From assembly GCA_015066445.1 (NCBI GenBank), contig SVOK01000003.1:1-64000 (forward strand): a DNA stretch of 64,000 bases, in the 5' to 3' direction. The notes below the pieces were generated by a model. It was not told where the DNA came from. It searched no databases and saw nothing but the letters and a program-made list of their open reading frames with translations. Below, piece after piece: positions 1 through 8,854 of the stretch. This stretch comes from Oscillospiraceae bacterium (lineage in GTDB: Bacteria > Bacillota > Clostridia > Oscillospirales > Acutalibacteraceae). The position numbers and the translations under genes were made by a program. Position 1 is the first letter of the stretch. Every line of letters starts with the position of its first letter.

Positions 1-1
1 A

Positions 2-2023
2 GCAAATATGAACCGTTCCTTAAGCGTGGAAGAAATACAAGATATGGTAGAGGACCAGATTATGAATCAGCGCGCCTTTGATGTGGCCCGCCGTTACATT
101 ACCTACCGTTATACCCGTGCTTTGGTTCGTAAATCAAACACCACAGACGAGCAGATTTTAAGCCTTATTGAGTGCAATAATGAGGAAGTTAAGCAGGAGA
201 ACTCTAACAAGAATCCTACCGTTAACAGCGTTCAGCGTGACTATATGGCAGGTGAGGTTAGTAAGGATATTACCAAGCGTATTCTTTTAGAGCCTGATAT
301 TGTTGATGCTCACGAAAGAGGTCTTATCCATTTCCACGATGCTGACTATTTTGCTCAGCATATGCACAACTGCGACCTTGTTAATCTTGAGGATATGCTC
401 CAGAACGGTACTGTTATCAGCGGTACTTATATCGAAAAGCCTCATACATTTTCAACTGCTTGTAACATTGCAACCCAGATTATAGCTCAGGTTGCATCCT
501 GTCAGTACGGTGGACAGAGTATAAGCCTTGCTCACTTGGCGCCTTTTGTTGATATAAGCCGTAAAAAGCTTTATTTTGATGTTAAGGCTGAGCTTGACGG
601 TATTGAAGATATCAATGATGATATGATTAAGGAAATCGCTGAAAAGCGCCTTCGTGACGAAATCCGCAAGGGCGTTCAGACTATACAGTATCAGGTAGTT
701 ACCCTTATGACTACTAACGGTCAGGCACCTTTTGTTACTGTGTTTATGTACCTTAACGAGGCTAAGAACGAGCAAGAGAAAAAAGACCTTGCTATGATTA
801 TTGAAGAGGTATTAAAGCAACGTTATCAGGGAGTTAAGAACGAAAAAGGCGTTTGGATTACTCCTGCTTTCCCCAAGCTTATTTATGTGCTTGAGGAGGA
901 CAATATTAAAGAGGGAACAGAGTATTGGTATTTAACTCAGCTTGCAGCTAAGTGTACTGCTAAAAGAATGGTTCCTGATTATATTTCTGAGAAAATTATG
1001 CTCCAGAATAAAATCGATAAAAACGGTGAAGGCCATTGCTATACCTGTATGGGTTGCAGAAGCTTCCTTACTCCTTTTGTTGATGAGAACGGAAAGCCTA
1101 AGTATTACGGACGCTTTAATCAGGGCGTTGTAACTGTAAACCTTGTTGATATCGGTCTTTCAGCAGGTGGAAACGAAGAAAAATTCTGGCAGATATTTGA
1201 TGAAAGAATGGAGCTTTGCCACAGGGCATTGCAGGCTCGCCACGAGCGTCTTACAGGAACTCTTTCCGATGCTGCTCCAATTCTTTGGCAGTATGGTGCA
1301 TTGCTTCGTCTTAAGAAAGGCGAGACTATTGATAAATATCTCCATGGCGGTTATTCAACCCTTTCTCTCGGCTATGCAGGTCTTTGGGAATGCGTTTATG
1401 CTATGAACGGCAAAAAGCTTACCGAGCCTGAGGGTGAGGAATTCGGCTTAAAGGTTATGAAAAAGCTTAATGAATATACTGCAAAATGGAAGGCTGCCGA
1501 GAATATCGACTATTCTCTTTACGGCACTCCTCTTGAGAGCACGACCTATAAGTTTGCTAAATGCTTGCAGAAGCGTTTTGGTACTATTAAGGGCGTTACT
1601 GACAGAAACTATATCACAAACAGCTATCATGTTCACGTTGGTGAGGAAATCGATGCGTTTGATAAATTGGCTCTTGAAGCTAAGTTCCAGTTGCTTTCTC
1701 CGGGTGGCGCTATCTCCTATGTAGAAGTACCGAATATGCAGAACAATATTGATGCAGTTCTCTCGGTAATGCAGTTTATTTATGATAATATTATGTATGC
1801 CGAGCTTAATACCAAGAGTGACTACTGCCACAACTGCGGTTTTGACGGTGAAATCGGTATTGAGGAAGATGAACACGGTAAATTGGTTTGGACCTGTCCT
1901 AACTGCGGTAACACCGATCAGGACAGAATGAATGTTGCTCGCCGTACCTGTGGATACATTGGAACACAGTATTGGAATCAGGGCAGAACACAGGAAATTA
2001 AAGAAAGAGTATTGCACCTGTAA
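2..2023 (+). CDS. nrdD: Anaerobic (class III) ribonucleoside-triphosphate reductase, large subunit, 5' truncated by window edge
   Basis: Reduces ribonucleotides to deoxyribonucleotides without oxygen using a glycyl radical. The C-terminus carries the glycyl radical motif RRTCGYIGTQYW, preceded by a four-cysteine zinc site (CHNCG then CPNCG about 20 residues later). The core motifs HFHDADYF and SVQRDYMAGEVS are typical of NrdD. The track's first Met (base 8) is not the real start: the frame is open to the window edge, and the usual N-terminal ATP-cone domain must lie upstream, since the visible protein begins at the SLSVEEIQDMVE segment that ends that cone. A terminator follows, then the activase nrdG. 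Family assignment is very secure. Confidence 0.97.
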   Translation, partial: ANMNRSLSVEEIQDMVEDQIMNQRAFDVARRYITYRYTRALVRKSNTTDEQILSLIECNNEEVKQENSNKNPTVNSVQRDYMAGEVSKDITKRILLEPDIVDAHERGLIHFHDADYFAQHMHNCDLVNLEDMLQNGTVISGTYIEKPHTFSTACNIATQIIAQVASCQYGGQSISLAHLAPFVDISRKKLYFDVKAELDGIEDINDDMIKEIAEKRLRDEIRKGVQTIQYQVVTLMTTNGQAPFVTVFMYLNEAKNEQEKKDLAMIIEEVLKQRYQGVKNEKGVWITPAFPKLIYVLEEDNIKEGTEYWYLTQLAAKCTAKRMVPDYISEKIMLQNKIDKNGEGHCYTCMGCRSFLTPFVDENGKPKYYGRFNQGVVTVNLVDIGLSAGGNEEKFWQIFDERMELCHRALQARHERLTGTLSDAAPILWQYGALLRLKKGETIDKYLHGGYSTLSLGYAGLWECVYAMNGKKLTEPEGEEFGLKVMKKLNEYTAKWKAAENIDYSLYGTPLESTTYKFAKCLQKRFGTIKGVTDRNYITNSYHVHVGEEIDAFDKLALEAKFQLLSPGGAISYVEVPNMQNNIDAVLSVMQFIYDNIMYAELNTKSDYCHNCGFDGEIGIEEDEHGKLVWTCPNCGNTDQDRMNVARRTCGYIGTQYWNQGRTQEIKERVLHL

Positions 2024-2036
2024 TTTTAAGTAATTA

Positions 2037-2069
2037 ACGGAGCGGCGGTGACCGTCGCTCCGTTTTTTT
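2037..2069 (+). terminator. Intrinsic terminator after nrdD
   Basis: A GC-rich stem of about 12 bp (ACGGAGCGGCGG pairing with CCGTCGCTCCGT) is followed by a run of seven T. It separates nrdD from nrdG, so nrdG expression depends on read-through or on its own promoter. Confidence 0.85.
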
Positions 2070-2088
2070 AAAGGAATGAGCTTTGCAG

Positions 2089-2649
2089 ATGAATTATGCA
2101 ACTATTAAAAAATTCGATATTGCAAATGGTCCTGGAGTCAGGGTTTCGCTTTTTGTGAGCGGTTGCCGTCATAAATGCAAGAATTGCTTTAACAGTGAGG
2201 CTTGGGATTTTAATTACGGCAAGCCTTTTACTAAAGATGTAGCTGACGAAATTTTAAAAGCCTTGGAGCCAGAGTATATTGAAGGATTTTCCCTTTTGGG
2301 AGGCGAGCCGTTTGAGCCTGAAAATCAGGAAGCTTTAGCTGATTTTTTGAGTGTTCTTAAAGAGAAAATGCCTCAAAAGACGGTTTGGTGCTACACAGGT
2401 TTTGTTTTTGATAAACAACTGCTTGAAGGTACAGTTGGAAATATCAAAACCGTTATGCAGATGTTAGAAAATATTGATGTTTTAGTAGACGGCAAATTTG
2501 TGGAGGAGCTTAAAAGTCCCGACCTTCTTTTCAGGGGTTCTTCCAATCAAAGAATAATAGATGTCAAAAAGTCCTTAGAGCAGAATGAAACCGTTTGGTT
2601 AGATGGTGTATGGCAAAGAAAAATGGGCTCGGGAAACATATACGAATAG
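2089..2649 (+). CDS. nrdG: Anaerobic ribonucleotide reductase activating protein (radical SAM)
   Basis: Generates the glycyl radical on NrdD using S-adenosylmethionine and a [4Fe-4S] cluster. The cluster motif CRHKCKNC (CxxxCxxC) sits about 25 residues from the start, followed by the family-typical FNSEAWDF, and a GGEPF segment is present further on. The track starts at a TTG (2083); I prefer the ATG at 2089, because NrdG proteins usually begin with MNYATIKK-like sequence. The AAGGA at 2071-2075 is, however, better spaced for the TTG. The dut gene begins 11 bases after its stop. Confidence 0.95.
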   Translation: MNYATIKKFDIANGPGVRVSLFVSGCRHKCKNCFNSEAWDFNYGKPFTKDVADEILKALEPEYIEGFSLLGGEPFEPENQEALADFLSVLKEKMPQKTVWCYTGFVFDKQLLEGTVGNIKTVMQMLENIDVLVDGKFVEELKSPDLLFRGSSNQRIIDVKKSLEQNETVWLDGVWQRKMGSGNIYE

Positions 2650-2660
2650 GAGAATTTATT

Positions 2661-3101
2661 ATGATAAAGGTGAATTTTAAAAAATTAAATGATAATGCTA
2701 TTAAGCCTACTTATGGCACAGAATTTGCCGCAGGTGCTGACCTTTATGCCTGTGAGGGTGGAGAGGTTACAATAGCTGCAGGGGAGACTAAGCTTATTCA
2801 TACAGGCTTGTCACTCGAAATTCCCGAGGGGTATGCAGGACTTATTTATGCCAGAAGCGGAATTGCTACTAAAAGAGGCTTAGCACCTGCTAATAAGGTT
2901 GGCGTAATTGATAGCGATTATCGTGGTGAAATTATGGTATCGCTCCACAATCATTCTACCGAAGCTCAGACTATTGCTGACGGCGAGCGCATAGCGCAGC
3001 TTGTAATCACTCCTTTTTTAAAGGTTGAATATACCGAAACTGACACTCTTTCTGATACTGTAAGGGGCGATGGAGGCTTCGGCTCAACAGGTAAAAAATA
3101 A
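2661..3101 (+). CDS. dut: Deoxyuridine 5'-triphosphate nucleotidohydrolase (dUTPase)
   Basis: Hydrolyses dUTP to dUMP and pyrophosphate, keeping uracil out of DNA and feeding dTMP synthesis. All five trimeric dUTPase motifs are visible: AGADLYA, ARSGIATKRGL, NKVGVIDSDYRGE, GERIAQLV and the C-terminal RGDGGFGSTG. The product is 146 aa, normal for the family. The track's start at 2595 lies inside nrdG; the ATG at 2661 follows AGGAGA at a good distance and begins with MIKVNF as expected. It sits in a nucleotide-metabolism cluster with nrdD and nrdG. Confidence 0.96.
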   Translation: MIKVNFKKLNDNAIKPTYGTEFAAGADLYACEGGEVTIAAGETKLIHTGLSLEIPEGYAGLIYARSGIATKRGLAPANKVGVIDSDYRGEIMVSLHNHSTEAQTIADGERIAQLVITPFLKVEYTETDTLSDTVRGDGGFGSTGKK

Positions 3102-3115
3102 TATGATATAATTTT

Positions 3116-3157
3116 AAAGGATTGTCCCTATAAAAGAGGCAATCCTTTATTTTTTTA
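3116..3157 (+). terminator. Intrinsic terminator after dut
   Basis: The inverted repeat AAAGGATTG / CAATCCTTT has a 15-base loop and is followed by a T-rich tail. It closes the nrdG-dut unit before the promoter of the regulator gene. Confidence 0.8.
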
Positions 3158-3174
3158 TAAAATTTCAAATTATC

Positions 3175-3203
3175 TTGACAAGTAAAGCATAAAGTATTAG
3201 AAT
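3175..3203 (+). promoter_or_regulatory. Sigma-A promoter of the RpiR-family regulator gene
   Basis: A consensus -35 TTGACA (3175-3180), a 17-base spacer and a -10 TAGAAT (3198-3203, five of six consensus) lie 52 bases before the start codon. Confidence 0.75.
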
Positions 3204-3244
3204 AAAATATCATAAATTGGATATGTTTTAGAATTTTATTCTAA
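3197..3244 (+). promoter_or_regulatory. Candidate operator: three TTAGAAT half-sites
   Basis: The heptamer TTAGAAT overlaps the -10 box (3197-3203). It recurs at 3228-3234, followed after three bases by its inverse ATTCTAA (3238-3244), giving the perfect 17-bp palindrome TTAGAATTTTATTCTAA. The palindrome lies between promoter and ribosome binding site. Position and symmetry suggest autoregulation by the adjacent RpiR-type protein, but that link is inference. Confidence 0.6.
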
Positions 3245-3254
3245 GGAGGCTTTA

Positions 3255-4091
3255 ATGGTTACCGAGAGAATACATAAACAATATTACATATTAACTGCCG
3301 CAGAGAGAAAAGTAGCAGATTTTATTTTGTTGGCTCCCTATAAGGTGATTAATATGACTGTCAATACACTGTCAAGCGAAGCTAAGGTTGCGCCTTCTGC
3401 AGTTATAAGATTTTGTAAAACGGTGGGATTTGGCGGTTTTTCAGAGCTGAAAATCGCATTGGTGCAGGAGTCGGCGGCTTTTAAAGAGGAGACAGCCATG
3501 CCTGCTTTTAATCAGGGGGCAGAGGTTAAAACCACAGTGCATAAGGTTTTTGAAACAGGAATTAAAACCTTGCGTGATACTGAAAGTATTATTGATTTTA
3601 AAAAGATAGAAAAAATGACGGTGGCTTTAAGAAAGGCAAAGCGTATTTTTATATTTGCTGTTGGTACATCTTCTATTGTGGCAACAGATTTTCAGTACCG
3701 TTTATCTCAATTGGGATTTTGGGCAACTGCTTACACTGATGTACTGTTTATGAATGTTACAGCGGTGAATTTAACACTTGACGATGTTGTGCTTGCTGTT
3801 TCTCATAGCGGTAGAACAAAAGCAGTTGTGGATGCTGTGCGCCACGCTAAAAAGGCAGGAGCTACTACTATTGCGGTAACAAGCTTTTCGGATAGTATGC
3901 TATATAATGACAGCGATATTGCAGTATCCGTTTTTGCCGATGAAATTAATTATCCTGTTGAGGCGGTTTCAGCAAGACTGGCGCATATCTGCCTTTTAGA
4001 TGCGGTTACAATGGCCCTTGCAACCGGCATAGAGGAATTTCCAAGCAGGATAAAGGCAAGAAACAAAATATTAAAAGAAATAAGATATTAA
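3255..4091 (+). CDS. MurR/RpiR family transcriptional regulator (HTH + SIS domain)
   Basis: A 278-aa DNA-binding regulator. Residues 1-75 form the RpiR helix-turn-helix (VADFILLAPYKVINMTVNTL, then APSAVIRFCKTVGFGGFSELK). Residues about 115-250 form a sugar-isomerase (SIS) domain with the phosphosugar-loop pattern FAVGTSSIVA and AVSHSGRTKAVVD, which normally senses a phosphorylated sugar. It has AAGGAGG just before the ATG. It is followed by a phosphodiesterase-like gene and an AEC transporter, apparently in one operon, so it probably controls those genes and itself through the palindrome upstream. The effector is unknown. Confidence 0.9.
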   Translation: MVTERIHKQYYILTAAERKVADFILLAPYKVINMTVNTLSSEAKVAPSAVIRFCKTVGFGGFSELKIALVQESAAFKEETAMPAFNQGAEVKTTVHKVFETGIKTLRDTESIIDFKKIEKMTVALRKAKRIFIFAVGTSSIVATDFQYRLSQLGFWATAYTDVLFMNVTAVNLTLDDVVLAVSHSGRTKAVVDAVRHAKKAGATTIAVTSFSDSMLYNDSDIAVSVFADEINYPVEAVSARLAHICLLDAVTMALATGIEEFPSRIKARNKILKEIRY

Positions 4092-4105
4092 AAGAGGTAA
4101 TTTAA

Positions 4106-4879
4106 ATGAAAAAGGTAATTTTAATTTCTATTGACGGTATGCGCCCTGATGGTTTTTCCCTCTGCGGCAACCCATTTTGTCAGGAAATGATGAATATAGG
4201 CTCATATACTTTGGAGGGAAGAACGGTATTTCCATCGGTAACGCTTCCTTGTCATATGTCATTATTCCATAGCGTTCCTCCTGAAAGACACGGAATTACC
4301 ACCAATGTTTATATTCCGTTTGCCAGACCTATAAACGGTTTGTTTGAGCAGATAAAAAACAGCGGTGGCGTGAGCGCTATGTATTACGGTTGGGAACCGT
4401 TGAGAGATGTGTCAAGACCGGCCTCCTTAAAATATGCAGGGTATATAAATGCCTATACAGAGGACGCAACAGATGGACTTCTCACCGATATGGCGATAGA
4501 CAGAATAGAAAAAAGCAAGCCCGATTTTGTGTTTCTTTATATGGTTGAAACAGATGAAAAGGGCGGTCACGATAACGGTTGGATGAGCGACGGTTATCTT
4601 AATTACATAAATGCTGCAATTGAAAATGTCAAGCGCGTTTATGAGACTTATGGGAATGAATACACAATAATTGTAACTGCCGACCACGGCGGTCACGGAC
4701 GCTCTCACGGAAGCAATTTGCCCGAAGATATGACAATACCGATGTTTTTCATTGGTGATAGCTTTAAAGCAGGAGAAAAACTCGAAAATATCACTATTCT
4801 TGATATAGCGCCTACAGTAGCAGATATTATGTCTGTACCGAAAGCGCCTGAGTGGGAAGGAAGGTCAATAGTAAAATGA
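4106..4879 (+). CDS. Alkaline-phosphatase-superfamily phosphodiesterase/nucleotide pyrophosphatase
   Basis: A 257-aa metal-dependent phospho- or phosphodiester hydrolase of the type I phosphodiesterase/nucleotide pyrophosphatase family. It shows the N-terminal metal Asp (LISIDGMRPDGF), the nucleophile Thr region (VFPSVTLPCHMSLFHS) and the C-terminal metal motif TADHGGHGRSHG. It has no signal peptide, so it is probably cytoplasmic, unlike many family members. It starts 14 bases after the regulator and its stop overlaps the next start (ATGA), indicating translational coupling. The substrate is not evident. Confidence 0.85.
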   Translation: MKKVILISIDGMRPDGFSLCGNPFCQEMMNIGSYTLEGRTVFPSVTLPCHMSLFHSVPPERHGITTNVYIPFARPINGLFEQIKNSGGVSAMYYGWEPLRDVSRPASLKYAGYINAYTEDATDGLLTDMAIDRIEKSKPDFVFLYMVETDEKGGHDNGWMSDGYLNYINAAIENVKRVYETYGNEYTIIVTADHGGHGRSHGSNLPEDMTIPMFFIGDSFKAGEKLENITILDIAPTVADIMSVPKAPEWEGRSIVK

Positions 4880-5823
4880 CAGTATTTTTATCAACACTTA
4901 ATCAAATGGCATTTTTAATGCTACTTATTGCAATAGGTTTTATTCTTTGCCGTTTTAAAATTATTCCGGATAATGCCTCGATGCTTCTTTCAAAGCTTGA
5001 AAACAATGTTTTTATTCCGGCTTTAGTTCTTGGAACATTTATGCAGAATTTCACAATTAAGAAGATGGGCACAGCGTGGCAGTATATCCTTTGCGGGCTT
5101 GTGGTAGTAGTAATCAGTATGCCTTTGGCAATAGGACTTTCTCATATTTCTTCAAAGGATAGCTATATCAGAAAAATATATACATACGGTTTATCCTTTT
5201 CAAACTTCGGTTTTATGGGAAATGCAGTTGTAAAAGCACTTTTCCCTGATATTTTTATGGAATACCTTATATTTGTTTTGCCTTTTTGGTTTTTTATTTA
5301 TGTGTGGGGTGTTCCGAGTCTTTTGATTTCCTCTGAAAACGGTAACAAAAGCTTCAAGAATAGCCTTAAAAATCTTATAAACCCTATGTTTGTTGCAATG
5401 TTTATCGGTATGATATTAGGTCTTTCGGATAAGATTAAAATACCCGAGTTTCTGGATTCTGCAGTAACCACCTTGGGGGACTGTATGTCACCTGTGGCTA
5501 TGCTTCTTACGGGTATTACCATAGCTAAAATTGATTTAATCAAAACCTTTAAAAACATATCTGTTTATTGGGTGTCTGTTATAAGACTCTTTATAATTCC
5601 CTTAGCGGCAGTAGGAGCGCTTACATTTTTGCCTTTGGATTACGGTCTTGCTCTTTGCACCGTTTGCTCTCTTGCAATGCCATTAGGACTTAATACGATT
5701 GTAGTCCCCAGCGCTTACGGTAAGGATACTTCGGTAGCAGCAGGTATGGCGCTTATTTCGCATTTAATGTCCTGTATTTCAATTCCGGTTGTGTTTATGA
5801 TATTTAATTCTGTTGTAAAATAG
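4876..5823 (+). CDS. AEC (auxin efflux carrier) family transporter
   Basis: An integral membrane protein of about 315 aa with some ten hydrophobic segments arranged as two similar halves, matching the AEC/malate-permease-like family (first helix MAFLMLLIAIGFILCRFKIIP, second-half helices around LLTGITIAKIDLIK). The track's GTG start at 4852 is less likely than the ATG at 4876, which overlaps the upstream stop as ATGA and is served by GGAAGGAAGG. It probably moves an organic anion linked to the preceding hydrolase. Substrate unknown. Confidence 0.88.
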   Translation: MTVFLSTLNQMAFLMLLIAIGFILCRFKIIPDNASMLLSKLENNVFIPALVLGTFMQNFTIKKMGTAWQYILCGLVVVVISMPLAIGLSHISSKDSYIRKIYTYGLSFSNFGFMGNAVVKALFPDIFMEYLIFVLPFWFFIYVWGVPSLLISSENGNKSFKNSLKNLINPMFVAMFIGMILGLSDKIKIPEFLDSAVTTLGDCMSPVAMLLTGITIAKIDLIKTFKNISVYWVSVIRLFIIPLAAVGALTFLPLDYGLALCTVCSLAMPLGLNTIVVPSAYGKDTSVAAGMALISHLMSCISIPVVFMIFNSVVK

Positions 5824-5861
5824 GATTTTTTCGATTTGCTTTATAAGGATTAAAAAAGGGG

Positions 5862-5890
5862 TAGAAAAACCAGAGATTATGTAGTATAAT
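5862..5890 (+). promoter_or_regulatory. Putative promoter of the proBAC operon
   Basis: A perfect -10 TATAAT (5885-5890) has a weak -35 TAGAAA (5862-5867) at a 17-base spacing, about 40 bases before proB. Confidence 0.55.
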
Positions 5891-5930
5891 AAATAAGATT
5901 AAATGTTTTTATTGCCCTGAGGTGTAAAAA

Positions 5931-6701
5931 ATGAGAATTGTTATTAAAATAGGAACTTCAACCTTAGCTCACAGCACAGGCAGACTTAATATCCGCCGTG
6001 TGGAGGAGCTTTGCAAGGTTATGAGCGACCTTAAAAATGCAGGAAATGAAATTATATTGGTGTCTTCAGGCGCTATTGGTATGGGTGTGGGCAAGCTTTC
6101 ACTAAGTAGCAGACCTACTGATATTCCAACTAAGCAGGCGGCTGCGGCTGTGGGACAATGCGAGCTTATGTATATATACGATAAGCTTTTTTCTGAGTAT
6201 AACCACACAGTGGCGCAAATTCTCATAACCGGTGAGGATATTGAGCACATCGACCGCAGGGCTAATTTTGAAAACACAATGCGCCGTCTTTTAGAGCTTG
6301 GCGTACTTCCTATTGTTAATGAAAACGATTCTATTGCAACAGATGAAATTGTAATAGGCGATAATGATACCTTGGGCGCTATTGTTGCCACTACCTTAGG
6401 TGCAGATTTGTTGATAATTCTTTCTGATATTGACGGTCTTTTCACAGCCGACCCTCATAAGGATAAGGATGCTGTTTTGTTACATACAGTAAGCAAAATC
6501 ACTCCTGAAATTGAAGCTATGATAGGCGGAGCCGGAAGCAGTCTCGGTACAGGCGGTATGCTCACTAAAATAAAGGCGGCTAAAATGACCGTTGCCGCAG
6601 GCACAGATATGGTAATTGCAAACGGCAAGGACCCCGATATACTTTATGATATTGTAGACGGTAAGGACGTAGGCACACGATTTACTTCACGAAAGGTTTA
6701 A
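5931..6701 (+). CDS. proB: Glutamate 5-kinase, short form without PUA domain
   Basis: First step of proline synthesis: ATP-dependent phosphorylation of glutamate. The amino-acid-kinase fold is seen from RIVIKIGTSTLA through LVSSGAIGMG, VNENDSIATDE and LGADLLIILSDIDGLFTADP to SLGTGGMLTKIKAAKM. At 256 aa it lacks the C-terminal PUA domain found in enzymes of about 370 aa such as that of E. coli. proA follows after four bases and proC after proA, a complete glutamate-to-proline operon. Confidence 0.96.
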   Translation: MRIVIKIGTSTLAHSTGRLNIRRVEELCKVMSDLKNAGNEIILVSSGAIGMGVGKLSLSSRPTDIPTKQAAAAVGQCELMYIYDKLFSEYNHTVAQILITGEDIEHIDRRANFENTMRRLLELGVLPIVNENDSIATDEIVIGDNDTLGAIVATTLGADLLIILSDIDGLFTADPHKDKDAVLLHTVSKITPEIEAMIGGAGSSLGTGGMLTKIKAAKMTVAAGTDMVIANGKDPDILYDIVDGKDVGTRFTSRKV

Positions 6702-6705
6702 AATA

Positions 6706-7953
6706 ATGATAACAACTAATGAGATTCTTTTAAGGGCTAAGGCGGTATCGCAGAATGCTCCGCTTAGCTGTGAAGTTAAAAACAAAGCTTTAAAAGCAAT
6801 GGCTGATGCACTTTTGCGTAACAGCGATGAGATTTTAAAAGCAAATGCTTTGGATATCAGTAAAGCCAAGGAAACGGTTTCTCAGGTGATGCTTGACCGC
6901 TTAAGATTAACAACCGACCGCATTGAGGGTATGGCAAAAGGGATATTAGAGGTTGCAGATTTACCTGACCCTGTTGGCAGAGTTGTTCAAAGCTCTGTGC
7001 ACAAAAACGGACTTTTAATAGAAAAAACCTCTGTGCCTTTCGGTGTTGTGGCTATTATTTACGAAAGTCGCCCCAATGTCACCTCTGATGCGGCGGCATT
7101 AAGCTTTAAAAGTGGAAATGTCTGCGTGCTTCGAGGCGGTAAGGAGGCTTATTCTAGCGCTTATGCCATAGTGAAAGCTTTAAAAGAGGGTCTCAGAGAA
7201 TGCGGAATTGACGAGAATTATATAAATCTTGTTGAGGATACTACAAGACAGAGCGCTAATGAGCTTATGACAGCGGTGGGTTTGGTTGATTTGCTGATAC
7301 CCCGAGGCGGCAAGGGTCTTATAAAGGCTTGCACAGATAACGCCAAGGTGCCCTGCATAGAAACAGGAACGGGAATTTGCCATATTTATGTTGATAAAGA
7401 GGCTGACCTAGAAAAAGCGCTTAAGATTATAGATAATGCCAAAACAAGCCGCCCTTCTGTTTGCAATGCGGCAGAGGTTTGCCTTGTTCATAAAAGCATA
7501 GCGCCTTTGTTTCTGCCAAAGCTTTATGATAGCTTTTATTCCTCTGATAGAGAAAATAAGGTTGAGCTTATGGGTGACAGCGAGGTTTTAAAGTATATAA
7601 ATGTTACCCCTGCAGGCGAAAACGATTTTGATACAGAATTCCTTGATTATAAAATGGCGGTAAAAATTGTAAACAGTGCCGAGGAAGCGGTAGCGCATAT
7701 AGCTGAGCACTCAACCCATCACAGTGAAAGCATTATAACCGAAGACGGCAGCACCGCCGATTATTTTACAGCAAGAGTTGATTCTGCCGCAGTTTACGTT
7801 AATGCCTCCACCCGTTTTACTGATGGCGGCGAGTTTGGACTTGGCTGTGAAATGGGAATTTCAACCCAAAAGCTTCACGCGCGAGGACCTATGGGTCTTA
7901 ACGAGTTAAACACATATAAATATATTATTAAAGGTAACGGTCAGATAAGATAG
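6706..7953 (+). CDS. proA: Glutamate-5-semialdehyde dehydrogenase (gamma-glutamyl phosphate reductase)
   Basis: Second step of proline synthesis: NADPH-dependent reduction of glutamyl phosphate. At 415 aa it is full length. The catalytic cysteine lies in RPSVCNAAEVCL. Other aldehyde-dehydrogenase-like features are VPFGVVAIIYESRPNVTSDA and the C-terminal DGGEFGLGCEMGISTQK. It starts four bases after proB. Confidence 0.97.
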   Translation: MITTNEILLRAKAVSQNAPLSCEVKNKALKAMADALLRNSDEILKANALDISKAKETVSQVMLDRLRLTTDRIEGMAKGILEVADLPDPVGRVVQSSVHKNGLLIEKTSVPFGVVAIIYESRPNVTSDAAALSFKSGNVCVLRGGKEAYSSAYAIVKALKEGLRECGIDENYINLVEDTTRQSANELMTAVGLVDLLIPRGGKGLIKACTDNAKVPCIETGTGICHIYVDKEADLEKALKIIDNAKTSRPSVCNAAEVCLVHKSIAPLFLPKLYDSFYSSDRENKVELMGDSEVLKYINVTPAGENDFDTEFLDYKMAVKIVNSAEEAVAHIAEHSTHHSESIITEDGSTADYFTARVDSAAVYVNASTRFTDGGEFGLGCEMGISTQKLHARGPMGLNELNTYKYIIKGNGQIR

Positions 7954-7985
7954 GTCGACTCTTGTTACCTTATAGGAGAAATGGT

Positions 7986-8795
7986 ATGTCAACTGTAAAA
8001 TTTGGTTTTATCGGAGCAGGCAATATGGGCGGTGCTTTGGCACGTGCAGTTTGTAAATCAGTAAATCCTAAAGAGGTTTTACTGTCGGATATGTCTGCAG
8101 TAAAGGCACAGTTATTAGCAAATGAACTCGGCTGTTCTTATGGTGATAATGTGGCAGTAGCCTCATCGGCAAGATTTATATTTTTAGGTGTTAAGCCTCA
8201 GGTTATGGATACTGCCCTGAAAAGCCTTATACCTTTGTTAGAAAAGCGTAACGACAGATTTGTTCTCGTTACTATGGCGGCTGGTATTAAAATAAGTGAA
8301 ATTACTGCAATGGCAGGAAAGAATTATCCTGTTATCAGAATTATGCCTAATACTCCCGTTTCTGTGGGGAAAGGTATGATACTTTATACCGCTTCTGAGG
8401 AAGTGTTTATGGACGAAATCGGTGAATTCTGCGATGCACTGAAGCAGGCGGGCAGGGTGGACCGTATTGAAGAAAAGCTTATCGATGCTGCAAGTGCAGT
8501 TTCGGGCTGCGGTCCTGCTTTTGTGTATATATTCTGTGAAGCCTTGGCAGATGCAGGTGTTGAATGCGGATTACCAAGAGCTAAGGCTCTTGAGTATGCC
8601 GCACAGACCCTTTCCGGTGCAGCAGAGCTGTTGCTCACTTCCGGCAAACACCCCGCTGTTTTAAAAGATGAGGTTTGCAGTCCCGGTGGCACTACAATAG
8701 CCGGAGTTCACGCCCTTGAGGAAAACGGATTCAGAGGGGCTACAATGTCGGCTGTGAAGTCTGCGTTTGATAAAACAAAAGCGTTGGGCAAATAA
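7986..8795 (+). CDS. proC: Pyrroline-5-carboxylate reductase
   Basis: Last step of proline synthesis. The N-terminal dinucleotide-binding motif FGFIGAGNMGGALA and the C-terminal signature SPGGTTIAGVHALEENGFRG are clear. The track starts at 7962 (TTG), but the ATG at 7986 follows AGGAGA and begins MSTVKFGFIGAG, giving 269 aa, normal for ProC. No T-tailed terminator is seen before the next promoter. Confidence 0.96.
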   Translation: MSTVKFGFIGAGNMGGALARAVCKSVNPKEVLLSDMSAVKAQLLANELGCSYGDNVAVASSARFIFLGVKPQVMDTALKSLIPLLEKRNDRFVLVTMAAGIKISEITAMAGKNYPVIRIMPNTPVSVGKGMILYTASEEVFMDEIGEFCDALKQAGRVDRIEEKLIDAASAVSGCGPAFVYIFCEALADAGVECGLPRAKALEYAAQTLSGAAELLLTSGKHPAVLKDEVCSPGGTTIAGVHALEENGFRGATMSAVKSAFDKTKALGK

Positions 8796-8819
8796 AATTT
8801 AAAAAATTTTGATTTAAAC

Positions 8820-8848
8820 TTGACAAATTGCACTTCAAGTGATATAAT
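8820..8848 (+). promoter_or_regulatory. Consensus sigma-A promoter of the leucine T-box operon
   Basis: A perfect -35 TTGACA (8820-8825), a 17-base spacer and a perfect -10 TATAAT (8843-8848). Transcription would start near 8855, just before the T-box leader. Confidence 0.85.
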
Positions 8849-8854
8849 TTTCGG

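Noticed and set aside
300-2101. Short ORFs antisense or out of frame inside nrdD
   Set aside because: They are shadows of the strongly conserved nrdD frame, with no ribosome sites or recognisable domains.
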